In this document: in pieces, positions 35,827 through 45,784 of the stretch | Position numbering within the stretch: position 1 is the first letter of the stretch | Layout: every line of letters begins with the position of its first letter | Source: Phlyctochytrium arcticum | Lineage: Eukaryota > Chytridiomycota > Chytridiomycetes > Chytridiales > Chytridiaceae | DNA length: 64,000 nt | NCBI GenBank assembly: GCA_025602905.1 | Contig: JAHLKI010000034.1 | Span: 62,001 to 126,000, forward strand | Reading direction: 5' to 3' | Notes under the pieces: model-generated | What the model saw: only the letters and a program-made list of their open reading frames with translations | Database searches by the model: none | What the model was told of the DNA's origin: nothing | Translations under genes and position numbers: made by a program

Positions 35827-36332
35827 CAGTGCTTTCCAGGGAAGCTTTCAGAGAGTTAGGGAATGTGATTCCCTTCCAAGCAAAATGAGCTTATACAAAG
35901 CTTCGATAGCTCAGTGAAGCGGCTCCACCGCGCACTTTCCATTCCACCTTTATACCGCGAATGAAGGCTGGGATAATGGCTGAACACCTGATATTGATAA
36001 AATGCAAACATATTACAAGGTAACCGGCCAAATATGTGGGCCAGAGCAGAACAATCACTAAATCTCGGAGGCGATGTCATCATGAAAGTTCTTTGGGGAT
36101 TTCACCAAGTCGGCGACGAGAAATATTTGAGGGGCGCTTTTGAAGAGTTAATGGAACCAAGGCATTTGGATCTTGGGCAGCGGCGGCAGAACTTTGATAC
36201 AGCATGCTCCACGCATTCAACAGTTTCATGCAAAGACACCACGACTGCTTTTTGGAACTTGACAAGCGCCAACCGTGGCTCATTGCACTCATCCTAGGCG
36301 ATCGAAGGCAGTCAAGTACTTTTCTCTGACCA
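35827..36332. repeat. 3' flank of the coiled-coil gene duplication, unit A
   Basis: This block (GGAAGCTTTCAGA, then CCTTTATACCGCGAATGAAG, AAATATGTGGG and onward) recurs downstream of copy B (38245-38410) and copy C (40730-40915), showing that the duplicated unit extends well beyond the coding part. The copies are diverged by substitutions and small indels. Confidence 0.7.
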
Positions 36333-37960
36333 TCATTGCCTCATATTTGAGCGCTTTGAACATGCGCTGGAATTGCTCATGACGAATCTGAAGCAACTGA
36401 TGATCCGGCGACTGAATTCCATGACAGCGTGGAGCTGTGCAACTTGCTTCTTGAGTTCATGATCAGTAGATCCTGCATCTGTTTCGTCTCTGGTGAAAAT
36501 CTCTGTCCCCATCTTCTGACCTTCTGGCAAAATCTGACGAGGAATGTTCCCTTCATCAAGTTCAGTAGTCTGACTCGCGACGACGTTTGGCGCTTCTGCT
36601 GATCGTACAATCCGACCATCAAGCGATGTGATAGGAACAGTGTCCATAGATCCAGTGATTTCCGTTCTATACACGTCCCACCATTCTTTGAAGCTTTGTG
36701 CTATTGGTTCATAAAAACGTCGCAAAACATCTTGGCGCATGTTGAGGGGATGATCCTCCCTCATGAAGGTCCGCAAGCCTTGTAGATCATACAGCATACC
36801 GCCCAAGATCACGATATCCTGAGTTTTTGGGCAGGACAAGCTGTCCAAAATTGCTCGTAATTCAAATAGGCGGTCGGTATCCTAATCCGATGTCAACTCG
36901 AGTTTATGATGTTCGTACCACTGAAAAAATCCGAAAAATTGTCGTTCTATTGGAGTAAGTCGCTGTAACATAGCACCTAAGATATGTTGATGCTCTTTTT
37001 CGAACAAACGGTGGAACTGTTTAAAATGCTCATTTAGATATATATCACACGATTGGTGAAAACATTATATTCTCGTCATACCTCAATGACAGTAGATTCT
37101 TCCGCCGCAGTAGCCGAGGGTTGCGTATTCTCTACTTTTCTCTCTTCATGGCTGTTTATCGGCTTGTTCTGCAAGGATTGTTCAAGGCTTGCATCACGCT
37201 CGTTGCGCTCCATCAGTGTATGTTCAAGATGTGCGATGCGAGTCGCCATGGCCGATTGCGCCGTGTCTGTAACTTTGTTGCCTGCGTCAGATGTCTTCCG
37301 TAGTATCGCAAGGTCGGCCGTGGTGTCACCCGCCATACCTTTGTTGCCGTCCGCCCAAGTTTTCTGCATGACTTCCATCTCATTCTTGAACTCCAACCGA
37401 GCCTGTTCGATATCTGACGCCACCTTTTGCTGGACAAGTTCCATTTGGTTCTTGGACTCTAACAGAGCTTGTTCAAGATTTGCCCCTCGAGTGTCCATCC
37501 CCGACTGCGCGCCCGCCTCAGATGCGTGCTGCGGGATGCCAATATTATTCACCACCGCTGAAGTGCCTCTGCTGGCCTCGGTCCTGATGGACTGGGCGTT
37601 CTGGCCGCATGCAGAGGATGAGGGCCCAACGACTTCATAGCTGGACTCATCGTCTAAGGGCCCTGTTGCGGGCGAGCTTGTTTCACTTTCTTGATGAAGC
37701 TTCGTTACGTGCGCACTTGATTCTTCGTAGAAAGCCTGTAACTTCCTTTCCCTTTCGCTCCTTGGGCCTTGTCCAATTGAATCGTCCAACTCATTGAACG
37801 AATCGGGCCAGACCGCCGACCAATAGGTGAAAGTCGTATAGTATGCTCTTAACGCCTCCGACAATGCTCCATCACTCTCCAAAATTCCTGGATTTTCATC
37901 GTACCATCGGATATACTTCACCCAAAGGCACCTATTTGTATCGCACAAGTCCTCCTCCAT
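36333..37960 (-). pseudogene. Coiled-coil family, copy A (in-frame stop)
   Basis: Exon 1 (37082-37960, 293 codons) starts MEEDLCDTNRCLWVKYIRW and carries an acidic/Ser-rich region, a coiled coil (NLEQALLESKNQMELVQQK; MATRIAHLEHTLMERNERD) and ends TVIE at a GTATGA donor. Exon 2 begins at 37016 with FHRLFEKEHQHIL. A TAG at 36882-36884 interrupts it just after HHKLELTSD, at a position where copies B and C read through. The same frame then stays open to 36333, so the stop is probably recent, or the shortened product is tolerated. No known family was recognised. N-terminal features shared by all copies: two Cys four or five residues apart, then a YI.W-type motif. Of the four copies this one has the longest intact N-terminal exon-to-intron structure. 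Confidence 0.7.
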
Positions 37961-38071
37961 TTTGCTGATACTTCGTTGATGTATGAGTAGGACGCAGTGG
38001 TTTGTGCCGGAGGGCTAACGAAGGAACCGAGTAAAATTGAGCTGAAGGGCATTCAATACCTTGACAAGATG

Positions 38072-38101
38072 ACCCCGTTTTATTGTGTGGAGAAACGGGG
38101 T
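38072..38101. promoter_or_regulatory. Conserved upstream hairpin of copy A
   Basis: ACCCCGTTT and AAACGGGGT form a perfect 9-bp inverted repeat with a 12-nt loop, 112-141 bp upstream of the copy A start codon. A 7-bp version lies at the matching place upstream of copy B (40571-40598), and a decayed one upstream of copy C (about 42974-43003). The surrounding about 80 bp is also conserved between copies. Confidence 0.6.
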
Positions 38102-38244
38102 TGTCGGGCTGTCAAAATATGCTGTCAGTTTGAGCTGTCGGATGGTTGGCATTGCGCAGTTGGTACATTTCAACATGTTGAGAGGAGATAGCGACTTCAA
38201 CACCGATCGGTTCAAATTCATCGCAGATTAGCGAGAGTCAATGA

Positions 38245-38524
38245 ATATGACTTCCTTTTAAACAAAATGAGATTATAATAATGCCGAGCTCATAGCAGTT
38301 GGTCCATCAATTTACCCTTGATACGAATGAAGCTGATATTTATGAAATGCAGAAATATAACAATGCAACCTGCAAAAATATGTGGGTCAAAATATAGAAC
38401 TACAACTAAAGTAGACAAGTGCGATTTGACCCAGTTGGCAACAAGAAATGTATGAGGGCCGCTTTCGAAGAGGTCAGGAATTTATATCTTGGCCTGCAGC
38501 AGCACTTTGATATTGCATGCTCTT
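38245..38524. repeat. 3' flank of the coiled-coil gene duplication, unit B
   Basis: Shares GAGCTCATAGCAGTTGGTC, GAATGAAGCTGATATTTATG and AAATGCAGAAATATAACAATG with 40790-40900. It lies between copy A's upstream region and copy B's end. Confidence 0.75.
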
Positions 38525-40489
38525 CTAATGTTTGCAGTCAGTAATTCCCTTTCCATATTGATCCCACCAGTCGCTAAAGCGTTCTCGTATGTAGCCGTAT
38601 AGCCTTGGCAAACGACACCATTGCCCGTTGACAGACCCAGCCTTCCAAGTGTTGAACCAATCCAGATCACTTTGCAAACCGCTCAATAAAATGTTCGGAC
38701 TTTGGACCTCTTCGAAATTATGAGCTGTTCTGTTGCCCAAGATCTCTTGTAATTCGGAGAGTAGGTCGGCCCGTAAACTCGGCGATGTTAGCTGGAGTTT
38801 ATGATGTTCGTACCACTGAAGAAATCCGAAAAATTGTCTTTCTCTTGAAGTAAGTCGCTGCAGCACAGCAGCCAAGATATGTATGCTCTTTTTCGAACAA
38901 AGAGTTGAACTGTTCAAGATGCTCATTTAGATCTATATAACAACATTGGTAAAAACATTATATGCTGGCCATACCTCAATAACAGTAGGTCCTTCCGTCG
39001 CAACAGCTGAGTATTGTGTGTCCGCTACATCGCGCTCACCATGCTGACTGACTTTTTGAGTTTGGCTGCTAATCTCCCTCGTCTGCAAGGATTGTTCAAG
39101 GCTTTTAATACGCTCGTTGCGTTCCGTCAGAGTTTGTTCAAGATATGCAATGCGTGTTGCCATGGCCATTCGCTCCATGTCTACAGCTTCAATGCCTGCG
39201 TCAGATGCTTCCAGTGACATTCCAAACTCCGGAATGTTTCAATTTGCCATACCTTCAATGCTGTCCTCCTCTTCTTTCTGCATGGCTTCCATCTGGGTCT
39301 TGTGCTGCAGGAGAGCTTCATGATCTGTGACTGCGTTTTTCTGCATGATTTCAATCTGCGTTTTGTACTCCAGGACAGTCTTTTCATGATCAGCTGCTCC
39401 GAATTTCTGCATCACTTCCATCTTGTTCTTGCATTCCAGGAGAGCATTGTCATGATCTGCCGTCATCTGGTTTTTGCACTCCAGAACAGCTTTTTCAATA
39501 TCTACCGCCGCGTTCTTCCGCATGACTTCCATCTGGTTCTTGCACTCCAGAAAAGTTTTCTCATGATCTGCCGCCGCGTTATTCTGCATAAGCTCCATCT
39601 GGCTCCTAAACTCCAGCCAAGCCTGTTCAATATCTGAAGCCGCGCTTCTCTGCATAAGTTCCATCTGCTTTTTGCACTCCAGGAGAATATTATCATAATC
39701 TGTCGTCATCTGGTTCTTGCACTCCAGAACAGCTTTTTGGTCTTTTTGGTTCTTGCACTCAAGGCGAGCCTGTTCATGCTCTGTCACCGCATTCTTCTGC
39801 ATGACTTCCATCTCGTCCCTGAACGCCAGGCGAGTCTTTTCATGATCTGCCGTCATCTGGTTCTGGCACTTCTGGCACTCCCGAAGAGCTTTCTCATGAT
39901 CTTCCGCCGCGTTCTTCCGCATGAATTCCATCTTCTTCTTGCACTCTAGGAGAGTCTGCTCATGTTCTGACGCCGCCTTTTGCTGCACAACTTCCACCCG
40001 CTTGTTACATTCCAGAATAGCTTTTTCAAGATTTGCCATTTGAGCCTCCATCTCCGACGACTGCGCAACGCCTTTTTTGCCAGGCCCAGATGCGTCCAGC
40101 CGTACGTCAACTTTACTCGGCGAGGGCTCGACTACTTCATTGCTGAAGTCTTTGTCTAAGGTAGTTGTAGCAGGTAAGGTTGTTTGAGGTTCTGAATGGA
40201 GCGTCGCTTTGTGTTCGATTGATTTTTTGTAGAAACTCAACAACAGTCTGGTCTGACCATCGCTCGCCCCGGCTTGTAGCATTGCTTTTTCCAACGTTCT
40301 GTACGATTTCGACCCCAATTCTTCGAAGTACCATTTACTTGTTTCAGTCTGTTCATCAAAACCCCGCACCAACGGCTTCAGGTCATGGACTGACGAATCC
40401 GGATCCTCCAGAATTTCTCGATTTTCCTCGAACCATGGGATATACTTCGCGTACACACACTCATTCTTACCGCACAACGACCTCTTCAT
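38525..40489 (-). pseudogene. Coiled-coil family, copy B (stop and frameshift)
   Basis: The start codon at 40489 gives MKRSLCGKNECVYAKYIPW, then a Ser/Asp-rich segment, then a long coiled coil made of about a dozen units of a 20-24 residue repeat (consensus DHEKALLECKNQMEVMQKNA). A TGA at 39239-39241 (after EGMAN) stops the frame. The same frame resumes as SLEASDAG and MATRIAYLEQTLTERNERI to TVIE at the 38975 donor. In the second exon (from 38909) a 2-nt loss relative to copies A and C, near 38885, shifts the frame; the shifted frame reads IHILAAVLQRLTSRERQFF and continues to 38525. Two independent lesions mark it as a pseudogene. The coiled coil is longer here than in copies A and C. Confidence 0.7.
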
Positions 40490-40570
40490 TCTGACAATGG
40501 TTCGCTGACTGGTAGGTCGAGAGTTTTGTCGGATGAGATCGGGGAAAGTATTCATTACCTTGCCAAAATT

Positions 40571-40598
40571 ACCCCGTGCAAATGTGCAGAAACGGGGT
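40571..40598. promoter_or_regulatory. Conserved upstream hairpin of copy B
   Basis: ACCCCGT and ACGGGGT arms, positioned about 80-110 bp before the copy B start codon, match the copy A hairpin. Confidence 0.5.
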
Positions 40599-40729
40599 TG
40601 TCGGGCTGAAAATATGCTGTCACGGTTTATCATTGCGCAGCTGGTACATCCCACCAAGTTTGGGGTCAACAAGTGGATAAAGCGACTTCAGCACCGATCC
40701 GGTTGAATTGATGGCGAATTCCCAAGTGT

Positions 40730-41005
40730 TTTCCGGAAAGCTTTCAGATATCTTGAGAGATTCATAGTCATTTTCGAATAAGATTACGACAATGCGGAGC
40801 TCATAGCAGTTGGTCTATCAATTTCACCTTTATACCGCGAATGAAGCTGATATTTATGAAATGCAGAAATATAACAATGTAACCTGCAAAAATGTGTGGG
40901 TCATAGTATTGAACTATAAATTTATTTCCAACGTACAACGGAAGATCATGTAGAAACGTGCAATTTCACGCGAGGAGAACCGTATGAGAGCCGGTTTCGA
41001 AGAGT
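40730..41005. repeat. 3' flank of the coiled-coil gene duplication, unit C
   Basis: Third copy of the flanking block: TTTCCGGAAAGCTTTCAGA, then CCTTTATACCGCGAATGAAG and AAATGTGTGGGTCA. The first part is closer to unit A and the last part closer to unit B. Confidence 0.75.
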
Positions 41006-42872
41006 TCATGGAAATATGGAATTCAAATCTTGGCCTGTGGCAGAAGTTTGATATAGGATGCTCCGCTGATAGTCGAGCTCAGTGATTTCCTTTCCATACA
41101 GGACCCACCAATCTCTAAAGCGTTGTCGTATTGCGCAGTAGAGCATTTGCACATAACACCATTGTCTGTCGACAGACCCATCCTGTTCCATCCACCGGTT
41201 GTACGAATCCAGTTCATTCAACATACCGCGCAATAAAACGTTCGGACATTGGACCTCTTCACCGCCGTGGATTCCGCCCAAGATCTCTTGTGATTCGGAG
41301 AGTAGGTCGGTCCGCGCACTCGGCGAAGTCCCCTGGACTTTATGGTATTCGTACCACTGAAGAAATGCGCAAAATTGTCGTTCTGTCGGAGTAAGTTTCT
41401 GTAGCATAGCAGCCAAGATATGCTGATGCTCTTTCTCAAACAAACAGTGAAACTAAATGCTCATTTAGATAAAGGTCACACGATTGGTAAAAGCGCATAT
41501 GCTGATCATACCTCAATGGCGGTAGGTTCTTTCGCCACAGTAGCTAAATGTTGCGCTTCTTTCACTATACCAAGCTGATTGACCTGTTGGGTTTGGCTGT
41601 TCATCGTGTGATTCCGCCAGGATTGTTCAAGGCTTGCAATACGCTCATCGCGTTCCGTCAAAGTTTGTTCAAGATATGCGACGCGTGTTGCCATTAGCGA
41701 TTGCTCTGTTTCTAGAACTGTTATGCGTGAGATGACACCGTAAGGTCGGGGACATTGTCACCTGTTATACCTTTGTTGCTATCCGCCAACGTTTTGTGTA
41801 TGGCATCCATCTGGGTCTTGTACTGCATGCGAGCTTCATGATCTGCTGCCGCGTTTTTCTGCCCAAGTTCCAATTGGTTCTTGCCCTCCAAGAGAGCCTT
41901 CTCGTGGTCCCTGCACTTCAGAACAGCCTTTTCAACATCTGCCGCCGCGTCCTTCCGCATGTCCTCCATCTGGTTCTTCCACTCCAAAAGAGCCTTTTCT
42001 TGGTCTTCCGCACGTTTTTGCATGACCCCCATCTCGTCCCGGAACTCCAGGCGAGCTTCTTCAGTATTTGCCAACAGGTTTTTCTGAATGGTTTCCCTTT
42101 GCTTCTTGCACTCCAGGAGAGCCTGTTCATACTCTGCCGCCATCTTGTTCTTGCACTCCAGAACAGCCTTTTCATGATCTTCGGCCGCCTTGTGCAGCCT
42201 GACTTCCATTTGGGTCGTGCACTCCGATACAGCTTGTTCAATATCTATCGCTGCGTTTCTTTGCATGACTTGCATCTCGTTCTTGCACTCCTGAAGCTCC
42301 AGAAGAGTTTTCTCATGATCGGATTCCGCCTGTTGCTGCACAACTTCCACCCGGTTGTTACACTCTATCAGAGCCTTGTCGAGATCTGCCAATCGAGTGT
42401 CCATCTCCGACTGCGCAACACCGTTTTGTCCGGCCCTAGGTGCGTCCTGCGGGACGCCATGATCACTCGATGAGGAATTGACTACTTCATAGCTGGAGTC
42501 GTCGTCTGAGGTTGTTGTTGTGGACGAGGTTGCTTGAGGTTTTGGATGATGTTCCAACATGTGCTTTTCTGATTCCTCGTAGAAAGCAAGTAACTTCGTT
42601 TTATGGTCGTCCAATTCTCTCTGATTGGAACAAATATAGTTTGTTCGTACTGACTGGATTGCTTCATCCAGAGTCCTGAACGATTTCGGCACCGTGTCTG
42701 GGTAGTCATACAAGTCCAAAAATTGGAGCGGTTTATCAATAGCCGTCCACAGCTCCTTCCAGTCATCTTCTGACAACGACCACATATGCTCCAGAATAGA
42801 CCTATGTCTATCGTTCCATTGAAGATACTCGCCCCATACGCACTGATTCGTATCGCAAAACGCCGTCTTCAT
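41006..42872 (-). pseudogene. Coiled-coil family, copy C (single frameshift)
   Basis: The ATG at 42872 begins MKTAFCDTNQCVWGEYLQW. A Ser/Thr/Asp-rich segment and a coiled coil of about ten DHEKALLECKNQM-type units follow, and the frame stops at 41721 after DNVPDLTVSSHA. The family continues in another frame (ETEQSLMATRVAYLEQTLTE to PTAIE, donor at 41511), so one frameshift near 41735-41760 separates the halves. Exon 2 (41006-41452, 148 codons) is intact: FHCLFEKEHQHILAAMLQ, LTPTERQF, FLQWYEYHK, WCYVQMLYCAIRQRF. This is the best-preserved copy; if the shift were an assembly error it would encode a protein of about 600 aa. Function unknown. Confidence 0.7.
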
Positions 42873-43378
42873 TTTGCTGATGATTCGTTGACTGGTAGGT
42901 TGAGTGTCGTTGTCGGCTGTACTGGAGCGGTAACGGCCAAACTGAACTGAATGTATTCAACCCCTTGCGAAATTCACCTCGTGTAATTGTGGAGAAAACG
43001 GGGTGGTCGAGCTGTCAAAATAAGCTGTCAGTGGTCTGACACGCGCGTATCACCAAACAGGGATTTGGAGGCAGGACTTGCTGCTTAACCATTTGGCGGT
43101 TCGCCAAATTCCACCAGTGCGGCAGTAGCTGCATACTCCCAAGTCCACATCCCACGTCTGCATATCAACGTGAGAGGTGTCACTGCAGACTTACCCCGAC
43201 AACATGCTTCGCAAATACGCAGCAACCGAATGGTAGTGAACGTCGATTAAACTACATTCAAGAATGACCACGTCGACGATCAAATCCTCGACATTTTACC
43301 TGGCAGTACCTCAGCGCAGACACTGTTGACACGGGCGTCACAGAGGGAGGCAGGGACTCAAGAGGGGTGTTCACAACA
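42873..43378. other. Upstream region of copy C and possible copia 5' end
   Basis: 42955-43035 aligns with the upstream blocks of copies A and B. 43371-43378 reads TCACAACA and is followed by a TTATCAGCACCA segment like a copia primer-binding site, suggesting the end of a 5' LTR. I could not find the LTR start or a match to the 3' LTR. Confidence 0.4.
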
Positions 43379-43772
43379 CGTTATCAGCACCATAGTTCCT
43401 CTCCGGCATGGCTAATCAAAGTCAATCCTCAACCTCCAATATTAAGATCACGGGAGGCTTATATTTACCAACTCCGCTCTTTGCGCATGGACAAAAGGTG
43501 CTGCATAGGATTGCAGATCACAAAGGGCGAAACCGGATTGATGCTGCATCAAACATATCAACTCAAAGTTTTTCCACACCCGAGGATTACAAGAAACTCA
43601 ACAAGTTGAAATCAAACAAGTAGCTTCAAAGAAAAATCTGGCTGATAGTTTTACCAAAAGTCTCAACAAGAATCTACACTGGAAGTGTGTAGAGAACTTA
43701 AGGCTACGATCAATGCTTGATACTACTACAAGTTAGTATCGATACATATGGAGAGATATTTCGATGGGAGGG
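43379..43772 (+). mobile_element. Internally deleted Ty1/copia retrotransposon
   Basis: The order is a primer-binding-like segment (from 43379), a gag-like start (ATG 43408: MANQSQSS, then ITGGLYLPTP), then directly the extreme C-terminus of a copia pol in another frame (43608-43736), ending with a polypurine tract GATGGGAGGG at 43763-43772. The pol end is recognised by VASKKNLADSFTKSL, the usual end of copia RNase H (..NLADIFTK.L). Protease, integrase and most of RT/RNase H are missing, so this is a large internal deletion derivative. Confidence 0.65.
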
Positions 43773-43774
43773 TG

Positions 43775-44004
43775 TGTTGAGAAATAGAGTCATTCCTGCA
43801 TATATACATAAAAAGAAATTCCCTCTCCCTTCTGTAAACTTTACTTGCATATCAATACAATATATCGAGCAAAACCTTCCAGTTGGCAAAGATAATACGA
43901 TCGTGGCCGCCGTAAATGGAAAAAAGGAAATGAGAGACTGTTTTGCTTCGAAATTCAATGCGATTGTTGACGTCTTCGTTTTGCCGCGGGTTCTATTGTA
44001 ACCT
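43775..44004 (+). mobile_element. Copia LTR fragment
   Basis: Begins TGTTGAGAAATAG immediately after the polypurine tract, as copia LTRs do. No clear CA end is visible before homology to coiled-coil copy D starts at about 44006, so the LTR end is approximate. Confidence 0.5.
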
Positions 44005-44005
44005 G

Positions 44006-44610
44006 TTAATTGAAGTGTTGGGGACTCTTGTCGCCTGCTATACCTTTGTTGTTCTCCCCCGCGCTTTTCTGCATGACCTCCGTTTCCTTCTTATACTCCA
44101 GGAGAGCGTTATGGTCTGCTACTGCGTTTTTTCGCAAGTTCTCCATTTCCTTCTTGCACTCCAGGAGCATCTTTTCATGATCGTCCAACCTTTTATTGCA
44201 CGCCATGAGAGCTTTTCATTTCCGGCAGCGCAGCACCTTTCTTGCGGGTCGTAGATGCGTCTTGTGGGATGCCAAGATTTCTCGGCGCGGGATCGTCTAC
44301 TTCAGAGGCAGAGTCGTCGTCCGAGTTTGTTGGAGGACTGAGGCGGTGCCCCAATACGTGCGATTTTGCTTCAGAGTAACACATTAAGAACATTGTAAGC
44401 AAGTCGGATCTTTCTTGCTGATCGCGAAGCTCATAGTTGTCTTCCACTCGAAAGAGTTCTTCGTCCAATGTCCTGAACGAGTCTGGCGCAAATTCCCAGA
44501 AGTAAAGTCCAAACTGGCCATCATAATCCGGCCTTGACATCGTCAGGCCTTTTCCATTTGATATACCTCGCCCACACGCAATCATACATATCGCAAGATG
44601 GTCTCCACAT
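44006..44610 (-). pseudogene. Coiled-coil family, copy D (truncated)
   Basis: Starts MWRPSCDMYDCVWARYIKW at 44610, shifts frame into FRTLDEELFRVEDNYELRD and SEAKSHVLGH, and shifts again near 44200 into NKRLDDHEKMLLECKKEM to NNKGIAGDKSP, where similarity ends next to the copia LTR. The rest of the coiled coil and the second exon are absent. It has at least two frameshifts and a truncation, and is the most decayed copy. Confidence 0.7.
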
Positions 44611-45484
44611 TTTGCTGGTGATTGATCGTTGAATGGGGCGTTGAACTTGAACGGGTTTCCCACGCTGTAGGGCTGCAGCCTGGAGCCCAAACTTGGTCAG
44701 TGATTGCACAGCCACTCATTGGACAATTTTTGGTCAATTTTTTATGACGACCCAGATTTTTGGAGATTTCGCCCAAGCATTCCAGCAAGTTGTCACTTCC
44801 AACTTGCGGGTCGAAAGCTCTTTCCGGGGCATGCTGTACCGTAAGTCTGCATGAGATTACACTGGTTCCTTTCCGACACCGCACTTGCTTGATGGAATGG
44901 ACGCGCCTCGGGTGCATAACTGGTACGAATGTTGTGGAAGTTGCGGTGTTGCCTGCCAGGCGCAGAGAACGAGAAGAGCACACCATTCCGCCATACGAGG
45001 GAATAAGCAGGTCCCGTGAGACGGCCGGATGACCTTCTGTTTTTTTTTTCTCATACGAGTAGCCATTCATCACCTCATCCGCGGCGGTTATTGCAATTAG
45101 CGTTTTTTTTGGGAGTGCTGGGGAGAGTGTCTAACCAAACCAGTGTCTGGTTTGCGGCGGTTGCGCCAACGCCGGGCCAGTGTGACCCGACGGCGGGGCA
45201 CGTGGTGTAGTCTTCCACGTTTTGGGATGCCTTCCTGCCTGAGTCGTTCTGGTCCATCCTAGGCATTGTCAAAAACGAGTGGCTATTAGTAGCACTGGCT
45301 GGCGGCATTGGGCCCAAGGACCAACCACTCGCCGGGCGACGACTGTCAGAATTGAAGGAGAGCGGGACAAAACACCTCGCGTCGCCTAATTAACGAATAC
45401 AGGCAGGCGCAAGACCGGGATGTGTCTACCCAAACAAAAGTGTTTTTTTTTTTCCCGACGTTGTTGTTGTTTGACCTGATAATG
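44611..45484. other. Intergenic region
   Basis: Upstream of copy D and of the GDH gene. Short ORFs on both strands have no recognisable protein character. Confidence 0.35.
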
Positions 45485-45534
45485 TGCTCAAGCAATTCCC
45501 CGCTTCAGATGCTCAAGCAATTCCCCGCTTCAGA
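45485..45534. repeat. Perfect 25-bp tandem duplication
   Basis: TGCTCAAGCAATTCCCCGCT plus TCAGA occurs twice in direct succession (45485-45509 and 45510-45534), about 250-300 bp upstream of the GDH start. It may double a regulatory site. Confidence 0.9.
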
Positions 45535-45688
45535 AGGACGTCCGCTGACCGTTTTGTTTGCTCGTACGTGGGCCGTTTGCCAAATGAGGCAGCTGATGCA
45601 CAATGCGGGAATCCTAACTCTCCACACAGTGCGCGGTTGGCATAAAATACATCTTGGGCTTTATTTGAATCCTCGACTAGCAGCCAGA

Positions 45689-45696
45689 TATAAAAA
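45689..45696 (+). promoter_or_regulatory. TATA box of the glutamate dehydrogenase gene
   Basis: TATAAAAA about 90 bp before the proposed split start codon, followed by a C-rich, CT-rich leader as expected for a strongly expressed fungal gene. Confidence 0.6.
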
Positions 45697-45784
45697 GCCA
45701 GGCTCCCAGGCCTCCCCACCCACATCTTGACGAAACTCCCTCACTCTGAACTCGTAACAACCCTCCTTCATCCCATCCCCAACA

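Noticed and set aside
36333..36848. 171-codon ORF as a separate gene
   Set aside because: It is the same frame as coiled-coil copy A exon 2 and simply follows its in-frame TAG.
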